The notes beneath the pieces were generated by a model. It saw only the letters and a list, made by a program, of their open reading frames with translations, did no database searches and was not told the origin of the DNA. Below, piece by piece: positions 1 through 8,699 of a stretch of 58,144 bases of DNA (within the stretch, counting starts at the first letter, position 1; every line of letters starts with the position of its first letter). This DNA comes from Hyphomicrobiales bacterium. GTDB taxonomy: Bacteria; Pseudomonadota; Alphaproteobacteria; Rhizobiales; Rhizobiaceae. The position numbers and the translations under genes were made by a program. Location of the stretch: NCBI GenBank assembly GCA_900469625.1, contig UBXV01000014.1, forward strand, positions 348,828 to 406,971. The letters are read 5' to 3'.

Positions 1-14
1 CGATTGGTACAGTC

Positions 15-509
15 ATGCGCCATTTCTTCTTTCGTCACCAGCCCGCAATCCAGATCGGCCGCGGCCTGATCGCCGGCATCGGCGGTCTTGTCGCCATCGC
101 CGCCGTCGGCGCGCTCACCAACATCGTCGGCGAGCCATTGCTGATGGCACCGTTCGGCGCCAGTTGCGTGCTGATCTTCTCGGTGGCGGCAAGCCCGCTG
201 TCGCAACCCGCCAACGTCGTCGGCGGCCATCTGGTCGCGACATTCGTCGGCCTCGTCCTGCGCGCGCTCCTGCCTAACGAATGGTGGGCGGTCGGCCTTG
301 CCGTTGGTGCTGCGATCGCGCTGATGGCGGCGCTGCGCATCACCCATCCGCCGGCCGGCGCCAATCCGCTGGTGGTCTTTGCCAGCGACCCCGGCTTCGA
401 CTTCCTCATCTTCCCCGTGCTCACCGGTTCGCTGATCCTGGTCGCAGTCGGCACGCTGTTTCATCGGTTCGGCAAGGTCGAGTATCCACTGCAAAGGAAA
501 CCCGCATGA
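15..509 (+). CDS. HPP family integral membrane protein
   Basis: The 164-residue protein carries the family-defining His-Pro-Pro motif at residues 111-113, in a THPPAGANP context, and about five hydrophobic spans (roughly 17-37, 42-62, 66-86, 91-111, 130-150). Length and motif fit a single-domain HPP protein. HPP proteins are inner-membrane proteins; some plant and cyanobacterial members have been linked to nitrite transport, but the substrate here cannot be read from sequence. Only 14 bases precede the ATG and no ribosome site is visible, so a start further upstream cannot be excluded. The stop overlaps the start of the TetR gene (ATGA), which indicates translational coupling. Confidence 0.85.
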   Translation: MRHFFFRHQPAIQIGRGLIAGIGGLVAIAAVGALTNIVGEPLLMAPFGASCVLIFSVAASPLSQPANVVGGHLVATFVGLVLRALLPNEWWAVGLAVGAAIALMAALRITHPPAGANPLVVFASDPGFDFLIFPVLTGSLILVAVGTLFHRFGKVEYPLQRKPA

Positions 510-1072
510 GCCGCGTCGTCGCCGAACGCCAGGACGTCATCGCCACGCTCGCGGAGGTCTTTCGCGAGCACGGCTATGACGGCGCGAGCCTCAGCCTGAT
601 CACCGAGAAGACAGGGCTCGGCAAGGGCAGCCTCTATCACTTCTTTCCCCGCGGGAAGGAGGAGATGGCCGAGGCCGTGCTTGCCGATATCGCCTCATGG
701 TTCCAGACCCACATCTTCGACCGGCTGAACGGCGATGACAGGCCGGCCGCCGCCGTGGACGACATGTTTGCGGCCGTCGACGGCTATTTTCGTCAGGGCC
801 GCCGCCTCTGCCTGATGGGCATCATTGCCGCAAGCGGCGCCCATGATCGCTTCTCCGTCGAGCTCAACCGCTACTTCGTCGACTGGCGTGCGGCGCTGGC
901 CGCAGCGCTCGGCCGCCGGGGTATCGCCGAAGGAGACCGACAGGCGCTGGCCGAGGAGGTGATCGGCGGCATCCAGGGTGCGCTCATTCTTGCCCGCACC
1001 CTCGATGATCCCGAAGCCTTCGGCCGGGTGCTGGGCCGTCTGAGGACCCGCTGCCAGCCGTCGCCGAACTGA
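506..1072 (+). CDS. TetR/AcrR family transcriptional regulator
   Basis: The 188-residue product has an N-terminal TetR-type helix-turn-helix at about residues 10-55 (ATLAEVFREHGYDGASL, then TGLGKGSLYHFF) and a variable ligand-binding C-terminal half. The ATG overlaps the stop of the HPP gene by four bases, which fixes the start. The next gene downstream begins after a promoter with a 14-bp palindrome in its spacer (positions 1111-1124), so this regulator is a good candidate repressor of the SRPBCC/MFS operon. That target assignment is inference; the family call is firm. Confidence 0.88.
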   Translation: MSRVVAERQDVIATLAEVFREHGYDGASLSLITEKTGLGKGSLYHFFPRGKEEMAEAVLADIASWFQTHIFDRLNGDDRPAAAVDDMFAAVDGYFRQGRRLCLMGIIAASGAHDRFSVELNRYFVDWRAALAAALGRRGIAEGDRQALAEEVIGGIQGALILARTLDDPEAFGRVLGRLRTRCQPSPN

Positions 1073-1101
1073 CAAAAATCAGCTCGCAAGCGCCTCCTGC
1101 C

Positions 1102-1130
1102 TTGACAATTCTGCGTGCACGCAGTTATTA
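1102..1130 (+). promoter_or_regulatory. sigma70-type promoter with palindromic operator in the spacer
   Basis: TTGACA at 1102-1107 and TTATTA at 1125-1130 are separated by 17 bases. The spacer contains a perfect 14-bp palindrome, CTGCGTGCACGCAG (1111-1124). A repressor bound there would block RNA polymerase. It precedes the SRPBCC-MFS operon and follows a TetR gene, which is the obvious candidate binder. Confidence 0.6.
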
Positions 1131-1206
1131 ACCGATGAGTTAAATAACTTTCGAGTTAAAGAACGGCCGCGCATGACGATTGTGCTGGCCACTGGAGGAG
1201 TTCGTC

Positions 1207-1674
1207 ATGGCATTGACCGGTGAAAGCGCGTCGCGCGAACACAGACTGAGCCTTGAGATCACCAGGATCTTCGACGCGCCGCGCAGTCTGGTGTTCAAGG
1301 TCTGGTCGACGCCCGAGCATGCCTTGCGTTGGTGGGGACCGCGCAACTTCACAGCCCATTCCATGAAGATGGACTTCCGCCCCGGTGGCGCCTGGCGCGG
1401 CTGCATCCGCTCGCCCGAGGGCCGCGACTATTGGATGGGCGGCGTCTATCGCGAGGTGATCGCGCCGGAAAAGCTCATCTTCACCTTCGCCTGGGACGAG
1501 GACAACGAACCGGGGGCCGATACTCTGGTCACGGTCTCCTTCGCCGATGCCGGCGGCAAGACGCGCCTGACCTTCCACCAGACCCCGTTCGACAGCGCAG
1601 ACGAGCGCGACTCGCACCAGGAAGGCTGGGGCGAGTGCCTCGAAAGACTGCAGGAGTATGTTTGCAATGTCTGA
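1207..1674 (+). CDS. SRPBCC (AHSA1-like) domain protein
   Basis: The 155-residue protein has the AHSA1/START-like layout: RIFDAPRSLVFKVWSTPEHALRWWGP near the N terminus, FRPGGAW in the middle and GWGECLERL at the C terminus. Such proteins bind hydrophobic ligands in a helix-grip fold; no catalytic function can be assigned. An in-frame ATG exists at about 1180, but GGAGGAG at about 1194-1200 places the likely start at 1207. The stop overlaps the start of the MFS gene by eight bases, so the two genes form an operon, perhaps ligand binding plus efflux. Confidence 0.85.
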   Translation: MALTGESASREHRLSLEITRIFDAPRSLVFKVWSTPEHALRWWGPRNFTAHSMKMDFRPGGAWRGCIRSPEGRDYWMGGVYREVIAPEKLIFTFAWDEDNEPGADTLVTVSFADAGGKTRLTFHQTPFDSADERDSHQEGWGECLERLQEYVCNV

Positions 1675-3262
1675 GACACGCGACAGCATGAACGCCGCAC
1701 CCGGCCCGAGGGCCACACGGCGGGAGTGGATCGGCCTTGCCGTCCTCGCCCTGCCCTGCATGCTCTATTCGATGGACCTGACGGTCCTGAACCTGGCCGT
1801 GCCGCAGCTGACCGAGCAGATGAAACCCTCGGCATCGCAGCTCCTGTGGATCGTCGACATCTACGGCTTCATGGTGGCGGGCTCGCTGATCACCATGGGC
1901 ACGCTCGGCGATCGCATCGGCCGGCGCCGGCTCTTGATGATCGGCTCCGTCGCCTTCGGCATCGCCTCGGTGCTCGCCGCCTTCGCCTGGAGCGCGGAGA
2001 CGCTGATCCTGGCGCGCGCCATCCTTGGCGTCGCCGCGGCCACGCTCGCACCCTCGACGCTGTCGCTGATCCGCAACATGTTCCTCGACGACAAGCAGCG
2101 CACATTGGCGATCGGCATCTGGATCGCCAGCTTCTCGGCCGGCGGCGCTATCGGCCCCGTCGTCGGCGGTCTGATGCTGTCGCAGTTCTGGTGGGGGTCA
2201 GTCTTCCTGCTGGCGGTGCCGGTGATGATCCTGCTCCTGATCCTCGGCCCGATGCTGTTGCCGGAATTCCGCGATCCCAATGCTGGCCGGCTCGATCTGG
2301 TCAGCGCGGGGCAATCGCTCGTGGCCGTCCTCTCGGTGATCTACGGCATGAAGCGCATCGCAGAGGACGGCCTCGACGTGACCGCCGTGGTCTTCATCCT
2401 GCTCGGGTTCACCGTCGCCATCCTGTTTGCCAGGCGCCAGAGCCGGCTTGCCGATCCGCTGATCGACCTTGCCCTGTTCAGGACGCCTGCCTTCAGCGCG
2501 GCGCTCGGCGTCAACATCCTAGGCCTCTTCGTCGGCTTCGGCGCCTTCCTGTTCGTGGCGCAGTACCTGCAGCTCGTGCTTGGCCTGTCGCCGTTCGTGG
2601 CCGGTCTCTGGTCGGTGCCTACGGGTGTTGCCATGGTGCTCGGCTCGATCCTCGTGCCGTCTCTGGCCGCACGTTACGCGCCCTCCAACCTGATTGCGGG
2701 CGGCTTCGTCCTGACCGCCATCGGCTTTGCCATCTGCACCCAGGTCGAAACCACGAGCAGCCCGCTGCTCGTGACGACGGGCCTCATCGTGCTCTGCCTC
2801 GGCTTTGCGCCCGTCGGCACGCTGACGACGGACCTGATCGTCGGATCCGCCCCACCGGAGCGCGCCGGCGCCGCCTCGGCGATCTCGGAAACCAGCTTCG
2901 AATTCGGCGGCGCGCTCGGCATCGCCGTGCTCGGCAGCATGTTGACCTCAGCCTATCGCAGCCGCATGGACGAGGTGGTGGTAACCGGCGTTCCCGAAGA
3001 AACCGTAGCGGCCGCACGCCAGACGCTCGGCGGCGCCGTTGCCATCGCCGAGCAGCTTCCGGGCGACCAGTCCGCGCGGCTCTTGTCGGCCGCCCGCGAC
3101 GTGTTCACCAACTCCTTCGCCTTCACCGCATCGATCTGCGTCGCCCTCTCGCTGCTGACGGCGCTGCTTGCCTTCCTGCTTCTGCGCAAGGCGACCGACG
3201 ACGGCGCCGACAACGATCCTGTTGTCGCCGACGATACGGAAATCTCGGCCAAGGCCGGATAG
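1667..3262 (+). CDS. MFS drug-efflux transporter, DHA2 (14-TMS) family
   Basis: This 531-residue polytopic protein has DHA2/QacA-SmvA features: the early SMDLTVLNLAVPQL motif (about residues 35-48), the loop 2-3 motif GDRIGRRR (81-88), about 14 hydrophobic spans, and a long hydrophilic loop before the last span. It should act as a proton-driven exporter of cationic or lipophilic compounds in the inner membrane. An ATG at 1658 sits directly on the AGGAG sequence (1652-1656), so the ATG at 1667 with 10-base spacing is chosen. It overlaps the upstream SRPBCC gene and is probably controlled by the promoter at 1102-1130. Confidence 0.9.
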   Translation: MSETRDSMNAAPGPRATRREWIGLAVLALPCMLYSMDLTVLNLAVPQLTEQMKPSASQLLWIVDIYGFMVAGSLITMGTLGDRIGRRRLLMIGSVAFGIASVLAAFAWSAETLILARAILGVAAATLAPSTLSLIRNMFLDDKQRTLAIGIWIASFSAGGAIGPVVGGLMLSQFWWGSVFLLAVPVMILLLILGPMLLPEFRDPNAGRLDLVSAGQSLVAVLSVIYGMKRIAEDGLDVTAVVFILLGFTVAILFARRQSRLADPLIDLALFRTPAFSAALGVNILGLFVGFGAFLFVAQYLQLVLGLSPFVAGLWSVPTGVAMVLGSILVPSLAARYAPSNLIAGGFVLTAIGFAICTQVETTSSPLLVTTGLIVLCLGFAPVGTLTTDLIVGSAPPERAGAASAISETSFEFGGALGIAVLGSMLTSAYRSRMDEVVVTGVPEETVAAARQTLGGAVAIAEQLPGDQSARLLSAARDVFTNSFAFTASICVALSLLTALLAFLLLRKATDDGADNDPVVADDTEISAKAG

Positions 3263-3369
3263 TCCGGAAAGCCACCGCCTAGCCACGCATCGACATGCAC
3301 CCTGGCAGTGTCCTCCCCGGTTGCAAGTCCGGGGCCAGGCGACGCCTGCCCAACGACTGGAGAGCTCCA

Positions 3370-3801
3370 ATGAAAAAGCCCTATCGTGGCAGCTGCCACT
3401 GCGGCGCCGTTACATTCGAATGCCAGCTCGATTTTGCCGAAGGCATCCGCCGCTGCAATTGCAGCTTCTGCGCCAAGACACGCATGCAGAAATCCTTCGC
3501 GCTTCGCGATGAGTTCGCGATCACCAGGGGCAAGGAAGCGCTGACGAGCTACCGAGCGGTGCCATCGAACTGGCGCGAGGGCGACGTCGATCACTATTTC
3601 TGCAACCGCTGCGGCGTCAGGCCGTTTTCCCGCGGCTATCTCGAGGATTTTCTCGGCCACTTCTATGCCGTCAACGTCGCCTGCCTCGACGGCGTCAGCG
3701 ACGAGGAGCTGGGCACGGCCCCGATCATCTACGAGAATGGCCGCCACGACGATTACGAAAACCCGCCGGCCGACATCCGCTTCATGGGATCCGCGGCATG
3801 A
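3370..3801 (+). CDS. GFA/CENP-V family zinc-binding protein
   Basis: The 143-residue protein shows the GFA zinc motifs: CHC at residues 9-11, CNCSFC at 29-34 and YFCNRCG further on, which build the two zinc sites of the Gfa/CENP-V fold. The family is named after a glutathione-dependent formaldehyde-activating enzyme, but most members have no proven activity, so only the fold is called. GGAGAG seven bases before the ATG supports the start. The stop directly abuts the stop of the convergent ACT gene with no gap. A second GFA gene lies at 57475-57819. Confidence 0.85.
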   Translation: MKKPYRGSCHCGAVTFECQLDFAEGIRRCNCSFCAKTRMQKSFALRDEFAITRGKEALTSYRAVPSNWREGDVDHYFCNRCGVRPFSRGYLEDFLGHFYAVNVACLDGVSDEELGTAPIIYENGRHDDYENPPADIRFMGSAA

Positions 3802-4203
3802 TTACGCCGGGCTCAGTGCCCTGAGCGCTGCAAGCGCGCGCTCGGCGTCCGCCTTCGGCACGAAGATGTGGTCATGATAATAGGCCGCAACGACATTGGC
3901 GCTGATGCCCTCGCGCGTCAGCGCGGTGGCGACGGCCGCCGTCAAACCGACGGCTTCGAGCGCGGAATGCACGTTGAGCGTGATGCGGGCGAGCACGGGG
4001 CCATAGGTGAGGTCAGCCGCATCGGCCGCATGACGCTCCAGGATCAACGTCACCCCCTCGTCCTCTCGATAGGTGGCAAGCGGCGCGAGCGACATGTAGC
4101 GCTGCGCCTCGTCATGGGGCACGGTGCAATAGACGTAGGTTTGCGGAAACAACACCGGCGCCATCGTGGCCAGCAACTTCGCAAGATCCGTTTCCCCAGC
4201 CAT
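3802..4203 (-). CDS. ACT domain-containing protein (COG3602-like)
   Basis: The 133-residue protein begins MAGETDLAKLLATMAPVL and contains two ACT-like halves: a TYVYCTVP/GVTLILE segment and a C-terminal ARITLNVHSALEAVGLTAAV segment followed by ISANVVAAYYHDHIFVP, typical of the small stand-alone ACT family COG3602. ACT domains sense amino acids; the ligand is unknown. GGAGG lies just upstream of the ATG at 4203. In-frame codons extend upstream to about 4629 but overlap the msrA gene in antisense and are not expected to be translated. Confidence 0.8.
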   Translation of the reverse strand: MAGETDLAKLLATMAPVLFPQTYVYCTVPHDEAQRYMSLAPLATYREDEGVTLILERHAADAADLTYGPVLARITLNVHSALEAVGLTAAVATALTREGISANVVAAYYHDHIFVPKADAERALAALRALSPA

Positions 4204-4378
4204 CGTCCCTCCTCCGGAATATCCCTGGTCACCGCTCAACGCGATCACACCGCCATTCGTCTGGTAGCGGATCGTCACATTGCCGTGAAGCACGCGCTTG
4301 CGATTTGCTTTCGAAGGGTCTGGCGAAAAACATGGGCGCATCACGGCCGCCGCCCGACCGCGGCAAGGGAACCGACCG

Positions 4379-5116
4379 ATGCTTGCAGAACGCGATACGC
4401 ATCCGCTCTCCATGAAGACCAGCCGCCGCTTGCGGCGGATCGCTTGTGCCATTGCGCTCGGCGCGACGCTTTCCATTTCAGCAGTGGCAAGGGCCGCGGA
4501 ACCGGCCGTGTCCATTCCGCCGCCATCGCTGGACGAGAAGGCGGTGAGCGGATCGGAGACCGCCGTCTTTGCCGGCGGCTGCTTCTGGGGCGTGCAGGGC
4601 GTGTTCCAGCATGTGAAGGGTGTCCGCAAGGCGGTCTCCGGCTATGCCGGCGGCAAAAGCAGTACGGCATCCTACGAGGCCGTCAGCAATGGCGACACCG
4701 GCCATGCGGAATCGGTGGAGGTGACCTATGACCCGAGCCAGGTGAGTTACGGAAAGCTGCTGCAGATCTTTTTCTCGGTCGGCCATAACCCGACGCAGCT
4801 GAACTACCAGGGACCGGATCACGGCACGCAGTACCGCTCGGCTCTCTTCGTCGCGACGCCGGAGCAAAGGAAGATCGCCGAGACCTATATCGCCGAACTC
4901 GGCAAATCCCGCGTGTTCCCGGCCGAAATCGTCACCGAAATCACGCCCCTCAAGGGCTTCTATGCCGCCGAGGCCTACCACCAGGATTTCCTGACGCGCA
5001 ATCCGACCTATCCCTACATCGTCTACAACGACATGCCGAAGATCGAGAGCCTGCGCAAACTGTTCCCGCAGAGCTTCCGCGCCAACCCGGTGCTGGTGCT
5101 CAAGGCAAAGAGTTAG
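4379..5116 (+). CDS. msrA: Exported peptide methionine sulfoxide reductase MsrA, single-Cys type
   Basis: Residues 64-71 form the MsrA active-site motif FAGGCFWG with catalytic Cys68, followed by GYAGG and the GHAE and YHQDF segments of the family. It reduces methionine-S-sulfoxide in proteins. Residues about 13-40 form a signal peptide (SRRLRR then a hydrophobic core ending AVARA), so it should act in the periplasm. The start at 4379 has AAGGGA nine bases upstream. In the mature part Cys68 is the only cysteine: the C-terminal recycling cysteines of E. coli-type MsrA are absent, so another thiol must resolve the sulfenic acid. Confidence 0.93.
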   Translation: MLAERDTHPLSMKTSRRLRRIACAIALGATLSISAVARAAEPAVSIPPPSLDEKAVSGSETAVFAGGCFWGVQGVFQHVKGVRKAVSGYAGGKSSTASYEAVSNGDTGHAESVEVTYDPSQVSYGKLLQIFFSVGHNPTQLNYQGPDHGTQYRSALFVATPEQRKIAETYIAELGKSRVFPAEIVTEITPLKGFYAAEAYHQDFLTRNPTYPYIVYNDMPKIESLRKLFPQSFRANPVLVLKAKS

Positions 5117-5144
5117 CGTAACTCCGTGGAAGCCGGCGGTACGC

Positions 5145-6068
5145 TCAGCCGGTGCCGACCAGAACGGCAATGCCCTCTGCGAGCCGGCGAAAGCCTTCGC
5201 GCGCGCCCTCGCTCATGTGCCGGGCGCGCAGCCAGGCATGGATCATCTGCGGCTCCTCGCGAAAGGTGACATTGACACCCGCGCTTGCCAGCCGCGCCGC
5301 ATAGGTGCGGGCATCATCCCGCAACGGATCGAAAAAGGCGCCGGTGATGTAGGTCGGCGGCAGCCCGGAAAGATCCTTCTCGACCAGCGGTGCGGCAAAC
5401 GGATTGCTGGTGGGCGCCTGCAGGATCTCCCGGTAGTACTTGGTATCGGCCGTCGTCAGGCCCGGCGCGTCGGACATCTCGACATAGGAACCGGAAACGA
5501 GATCGCCGCCGAGGCCCGGATAGATCAGCGCCTGTCCGACGACGCCATGCAGTCCCTCCGCTCGCGCCTTCAACACGATGCCGGCCGTCAGGTTGCCGCC
5601 GGCGCTGTCGCCGGCAACGACAACGGGACGACCATCCGCGAGCAAGCGCTGAAGCACCGCGTAGCAATCCTCGAAGGCCGCCGGCCAGACGTGTTCCGGC
5701 GCCAGGCGGTAATCGACACTGACGAGTTCGGCCCGGGCAAAATCGGCAAGCTCCGCGCAGATGGCATCATGGCTGTCGAGCGAGCCGACAACGAAACCGC
5801 CGCCGTGAATGTAATAGATCCGGGTGTCGGTGGAGATCGTCACCGGCCTGTAGCGCCGGATCGGAATGCAGCCGTTGACCAGCGCGTCCTCGCGCGTCAG
5901 GCCTTCCGGCGACGGCGCGTCGAACTGGGCACAGAGCGCATCGTACCATTTGCGCTGCTGCTCGATCGGCGCATCGACCGCGTCTGCAGGATAGAACGCC
6001 TCGCAGCGCTGGTGGAAGGCGAGGATGCCCTCCTCTGTCGGCATCGGTCTTGCCACGAGCTGATCCAA
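5145..6068 (-). CDS. Alpha/beta hydrolase, HSL (hormone-sensitive lipase-like) esterase
   Basis: The 307-residue product has the HSL oxyanion motif YYIHGGGFVVGS, the nucleophile elbow GDSAGG, an acid region around FFDPLRDD and the late catalytic His in MIHAW, so it is an intact serine carboxylesterase; the physiological ester is unknown. The TTG at 6068 is preferred as start because GGGAGG lies six bases before it; an internal ATG at 6044 is the alternative. It is divergent from the LysR gene at 6229, but no functional link to the amine operon is evident. Confidence 0.87.
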   Translation of the reverse strand: MDQLVARPMPTEEGILAFHQRCEAFYPADAVDAPIEQQRKWYDALCAQFDAPSPEGLTREDALVNGCIPIRRYRPVTISTDTRIYYIHGGGFVVGSLDSHDAICAELADFARAELVSVDYRLAPEHVWPAAFEDCYAVLQRLLADGRPVVVAGDSAGGNLTAGIVLKARAEGLHGVVGQALIYPGLGGDLVSGSYVEMSDAPGLTTADTKYYREILQAPTSNPFAAPLVEKDLSGLPPTYITGAFFDPLRDDARTYAARLASAGVNVTFREEPQMIHAWLRARHMSEGAREGFRRLAEGIAVLVGTG

Positions 6069-6228
6069 AATCCGCCTCCCTGATCTGTCCGGCGCAAGTC
6101 TAACATTGCTCGGCCCGCCACCTGTCCGGAAACCGACATCGGCGCGTAAATCCCGCCGCAGTTGCGTTGTCGGGGATGACCGCTCCGCTGCGCTTGCAAG
6201 CGCGCCTTGACAACGATTAACTCGTGCC

Positions 6229-7137
6229 ATGGCCTTCACCTTCAGACAGTTGCAGTATTTCGTCGCCGTCGCCGAGCAGGGCTCGATCACCCGCGCCGCG
6301 CAGAACCTGTCGATCTCGCAATCCTCGATCACCGAGGCGATCAAGGAGCTGGAAGGCGATCTCGGCGTCGAGCTGTTCGACCGGCATCCGCGCGGCCTGT
6401 CGATCACCCACAACGGCCACCAGTTCCTGCGCCACGCCACCAAGATCCTCTCCAGTGTTTCCGACGCCCGGCGGAGCTTTTCCGACAGCCGCGAAGAAAC
6501 CGGCGGCAAGCTCAATCTCGGCGTCACCTCGCTGGTTGCCGGTTATGTGCTCTCCGATCTCCTGGCCCGCTACCGCCGCGCCTGCCCCGGCGTCGACGTC
6601 AGCGCCATCGAGGACAATGGTTCCTATCTGGAACATCTCTTGATCGGAGGCGAACTCGATGTCGCCGTCATGGTCATCTCCAATCTGCGCGACCGCATGG
6701 CGCTGCAGGCCGAGATTCTCGAGACCTCGCCCTACCGGCTGTGGCTGCCGATCGGCCATCCGCTTGTCAGCGCCGACATCATCTCGATCAGCGATATCGC
6801 CAAGGAGCCGCTGATCATGCTGACGGTGGACGAAATCGAGGAAAACACCGGCAAGTTGCTGTCGGCGCTCGGCGCCCGTCCGCACGTCGCCTTCCGCACG
6901 CGCTCCGTGGAAGCGGTGCGCAGCCTGGTGGCAACAGGTGCCGGCATCGCCCTTCTGCCCGATCTCGTCTATCGCCCGTGGTCGCTCGAAGGCGACCGCA
7001 TCGAAAGCCGCGATGTCTCGGGCGCGCTTCCTGTCGTCCAGGTCGGCATGGTCTGGCGCAAGGGCTCCAGCCTACCGCAATCGGCCCGCGATTTCGTCGG
7101 TATCGCCGAAGCGCTGCGCAGCGCCCGCCCGCGCTGA
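6229..7137 (+). CDS. LysR family transcriptional regulator (likely of the ydcSTUV-patD operon)
   Basis: The 302-residue protein has an N-terminal LysR winged helix-turn-helix (FRQLQYFVAVAEQGSITRAA, SISQSSITEAIKELE, residues about 4-64) and a LysR substrate domain ending in SLVATGAGIALLPDLV. It lies directly upstream of, and on the same strand as, the amine ABC transporter operon; a perfect dyad at 7232-7248 in the gap is a candidate binding site. In E. coli the equivalent ydc operon is preceded by a MocR-type regulator, so a LysR regulator here would be a regulatory replacement. Confidence 0.9.
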   Translation: MAFTFRQLQYFVAVAEQGSITRAAQNLSISQSSITEAIKELEGDLGVELFDRHPRGLSITHNGHQFLRHATKILSSVSDARRSFSDSREETGGKLNLGVTSLVAGYVLSDLLARYRRACPGVDVSAIEDNGSYLEHLLIGGELDVAVMVISNLRDRMALQAEILETSPYRLWLPIGHPLVSADIISISDIAKEPLIMLTVDEIEENTGKLLSALGARPHVAFRTRSVEAVRSLVATGAGIALLPDLVYRPWSLEGDRIESRDVSGALPVVQVGMVWRKGSSLPQSARDFVGIAEALRSARPR

Positions 7138-7231
7138 CGCGCCCATCTTCGGCGCAGGCGCCTCCATCTCTTTGTTTTCACGCAATTCTGGACGCTACAC
7201 CGCTGCGCACTGTTGCTGGAATTACTCCTGA

Positions 7232-7248
7232 TATCGGCAAAACCGATA
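7232..7248. promoter_or_regulatory. Candidate LysR operator upstream of ydcS
   Basis: TATCGG-CAAAA-CCGATA is a perfect interrupted palindrome that fits the T-N11-A / ATC-N9-GAT form of LysR boxes. It lies about 100 bases before ydcS and about 95 bases after the LysR gene. Confidence 0.5.
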
Positions 7249-7349
7249 GCGGCATTCTGATTAATGAATTTGCGAATGCGGAGAAATCAAGGCACGCTTC
7301 AACCTGGGAACGAAGCCGTAAAATGCGGCTCAAAACTGGGAGAATTCAG

Positions 7350-8510
7350 ATGAAGCAGATCCTGAAATCCTGTACCGCGCTGACCCTTTCGCTCGGCCTC
7401 GTGGCACCCGCCTTGGCGCAGGAACCGTTGAAGGAACTGGGCAAGGGCGAAGGCGAACTGTCGATCGTCGCCTGGGCCGGCTACATCGAGCGCGGCGAGA
7501 CAGACAAGAACTACGACTGGGTCACCGACTTCGAAAAGCAGAGCGGCTGCAAGGTCTCGGTCAAGACGGCTGCGACATCGGACGAAATGGTGGCGCTGAT
7601 GAACGAAGGCGGCTTCGACCTCGTCACCGCCTCTGGCGACGCCTCGCTGCGGCTCGTCGCCGGCAAGCGCGTCCAGCCGATCAATACCGATCTCATCCCC
7701 AGCTGGAAGACCATCGACGAGCGCATGCAGAATGCGCCCTGGTACACGGTCAACGGCGTTCACTACGGCACCCCCTATGTCTGGGGCCCGAACGTGCTGA
7801 TGTACAACAAGGATGCCTTCAAGGGCGAAGCGCCGAAGAGCTGGAATGTCGTTTTCGAGGAAATGACCCTGCCCGACGGCAAGTCCAACAAGGGCCGCGT
7901 CCAGGCCTATGACGGCCCGATCCACGTGGCGGACGCCGCCAACTACCTGATGAAGCACAAGCCCGAGCTTGGCATCAAGGATCCCTACGAGCTCAACGAG
8001 GACCAGTACAAGGCTGCCCTCGATCTGCTGCGCACCCAGCGCACCCTCGTCGGCCGCTACTGGCACGACGCGATGATCCAGATCGACGACTTCAAGAACG
8101 AAGGCGTCGTCGCCTCCGGTTCCTGGCCATTCCAGGTCAATCTGATGGAAGCCGAAAAGCTGCCGATCGCCTCGACCATCCCGGAAGAAGGCGTGACCGG
8201 CTGGGCCGACACCACCATGCTGCATGCCGAAAGCGCCCATCCGAATTGCGCCTATATGTGGATGGAGCACTCGCTGTCGCCGAAGGTTCAGGGCGACGTC
8301 TCCGCCTGGTTCGGCGCCAACCCCTCGGTCGGCGCCGCCTGCAAGGGCAACGAGCTCCTGACCGACGCCGGCTGCAAGACCAACGGCTACGAGGACTTCG
8401 ACAAGGTCAAGTTCTGGAAGACGCCGGTGACGAAATGCGCAAGCCAGGGCGAGTGCGTACCCTATCACCGCTGGGTCTCCGACTATATCGGCGTCATCGG
8501 CGGCCGCTGA
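7350..8510 (+). CDS. ydcS: YdcS-like polyamine ABC transporter substrate-binding protein
   Basis: The 386-residue protein begins with a signal peptide (MKQILK then a hydrophobic core, likely cut after ALA). The mature sequence matches the E. coli YdcS pattern closely: AGYIERGETDK, YDWVTDFEK, VKTAATSDEM, TASGDASLRL, GKRVQPINT, GVTGWADTTMLH. It is a periplasmic binding protein of the spermidine/putrescine class. GGGAGA seven bases upstream supports the ATG. Gene order and lengths (386/332/316/270/475 residues) mirror E. coli ydcSTUVW. A RIME-like repeat separates it from the ATPase gene, which may uncouple its abundance from the membrane parts. Confidence 0.93.
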   Translation: MKQILKSCTALTLSLGLVAPALAQEPLKELGKGEGELSIVAWAGYIERGETDKNYDWVTDFEKQSGCKVSVKTAATSDEMVALMNEGGFDLVTASGDASLRLVAGKRVQPINTDLIPSWKTIDERMQNAPWYTVNGVHYGTPYVWGPNVLMYNKDAFKGEAPKSWNVVFEEMTLPDGKSNKGRVQAYDGPIHVADAANYLMKHKPELGIKDPYELNEDQYKAALDLLRTQRTLVGRYWHDAMIQIDDFKNEGVVASGSWPFQVNLMEAEKLPIASTIPEEGVTGWADTTMLHAESAHPNCAYMWMEHSLSPKVQGDVSAWFGANPSVGAACKGNELLTDAGCKTNGYEDFDKVKFWKTPVTKCASQGECVPYHRWVSDYIGVIGGR

Positions 8511-8537
8511 GCCTTAGCGACCGTATCGCAAGCATTT

Positions 8538-8679
8538 GCCCCTCACCCTGACCCTCTCCCCGCACGCGGGGAGAGGGAACGCCCCCGGCAAACCTGCCGG
8601 ATGAGCCATGGGCGAGACGCCAACCGCAGGAACCTTCGCCCCGCAAGCGGGGAGACGGTCGCGGCAGCGGATGAGGGGC
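8538..8679. repeat. RIME-like double-palindrome mosaic repeat, copy 1
   Basis: This ydcS-ydcT intergenic element begins GCCCCTCACCCTGA and ends GGATGAGGGGC. It holds two GC palindromes, CTCTCCCCGC/GCGGGGAGAG near 8555-8576 and CGCCCCGC/GCGGGGAG near 8637-8655, separated by a variable middle. The layout matches Rhizobium-specific intergenic mosaic elements (RIME). A second copy in opposite orientation lies at 18967-19146. Confidence 0.75.
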
Positions 8680-8699
8680 TGGAATCCTGGAGCAATCTG

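Noticed and set aside
6207-7349. Apparent 5' extension of the ydcS frame through the LysR gene
   Set aside because: The extension is out of frame with a real LysR gene and ydcS has its own ribosome site and signal peptide at 7350.
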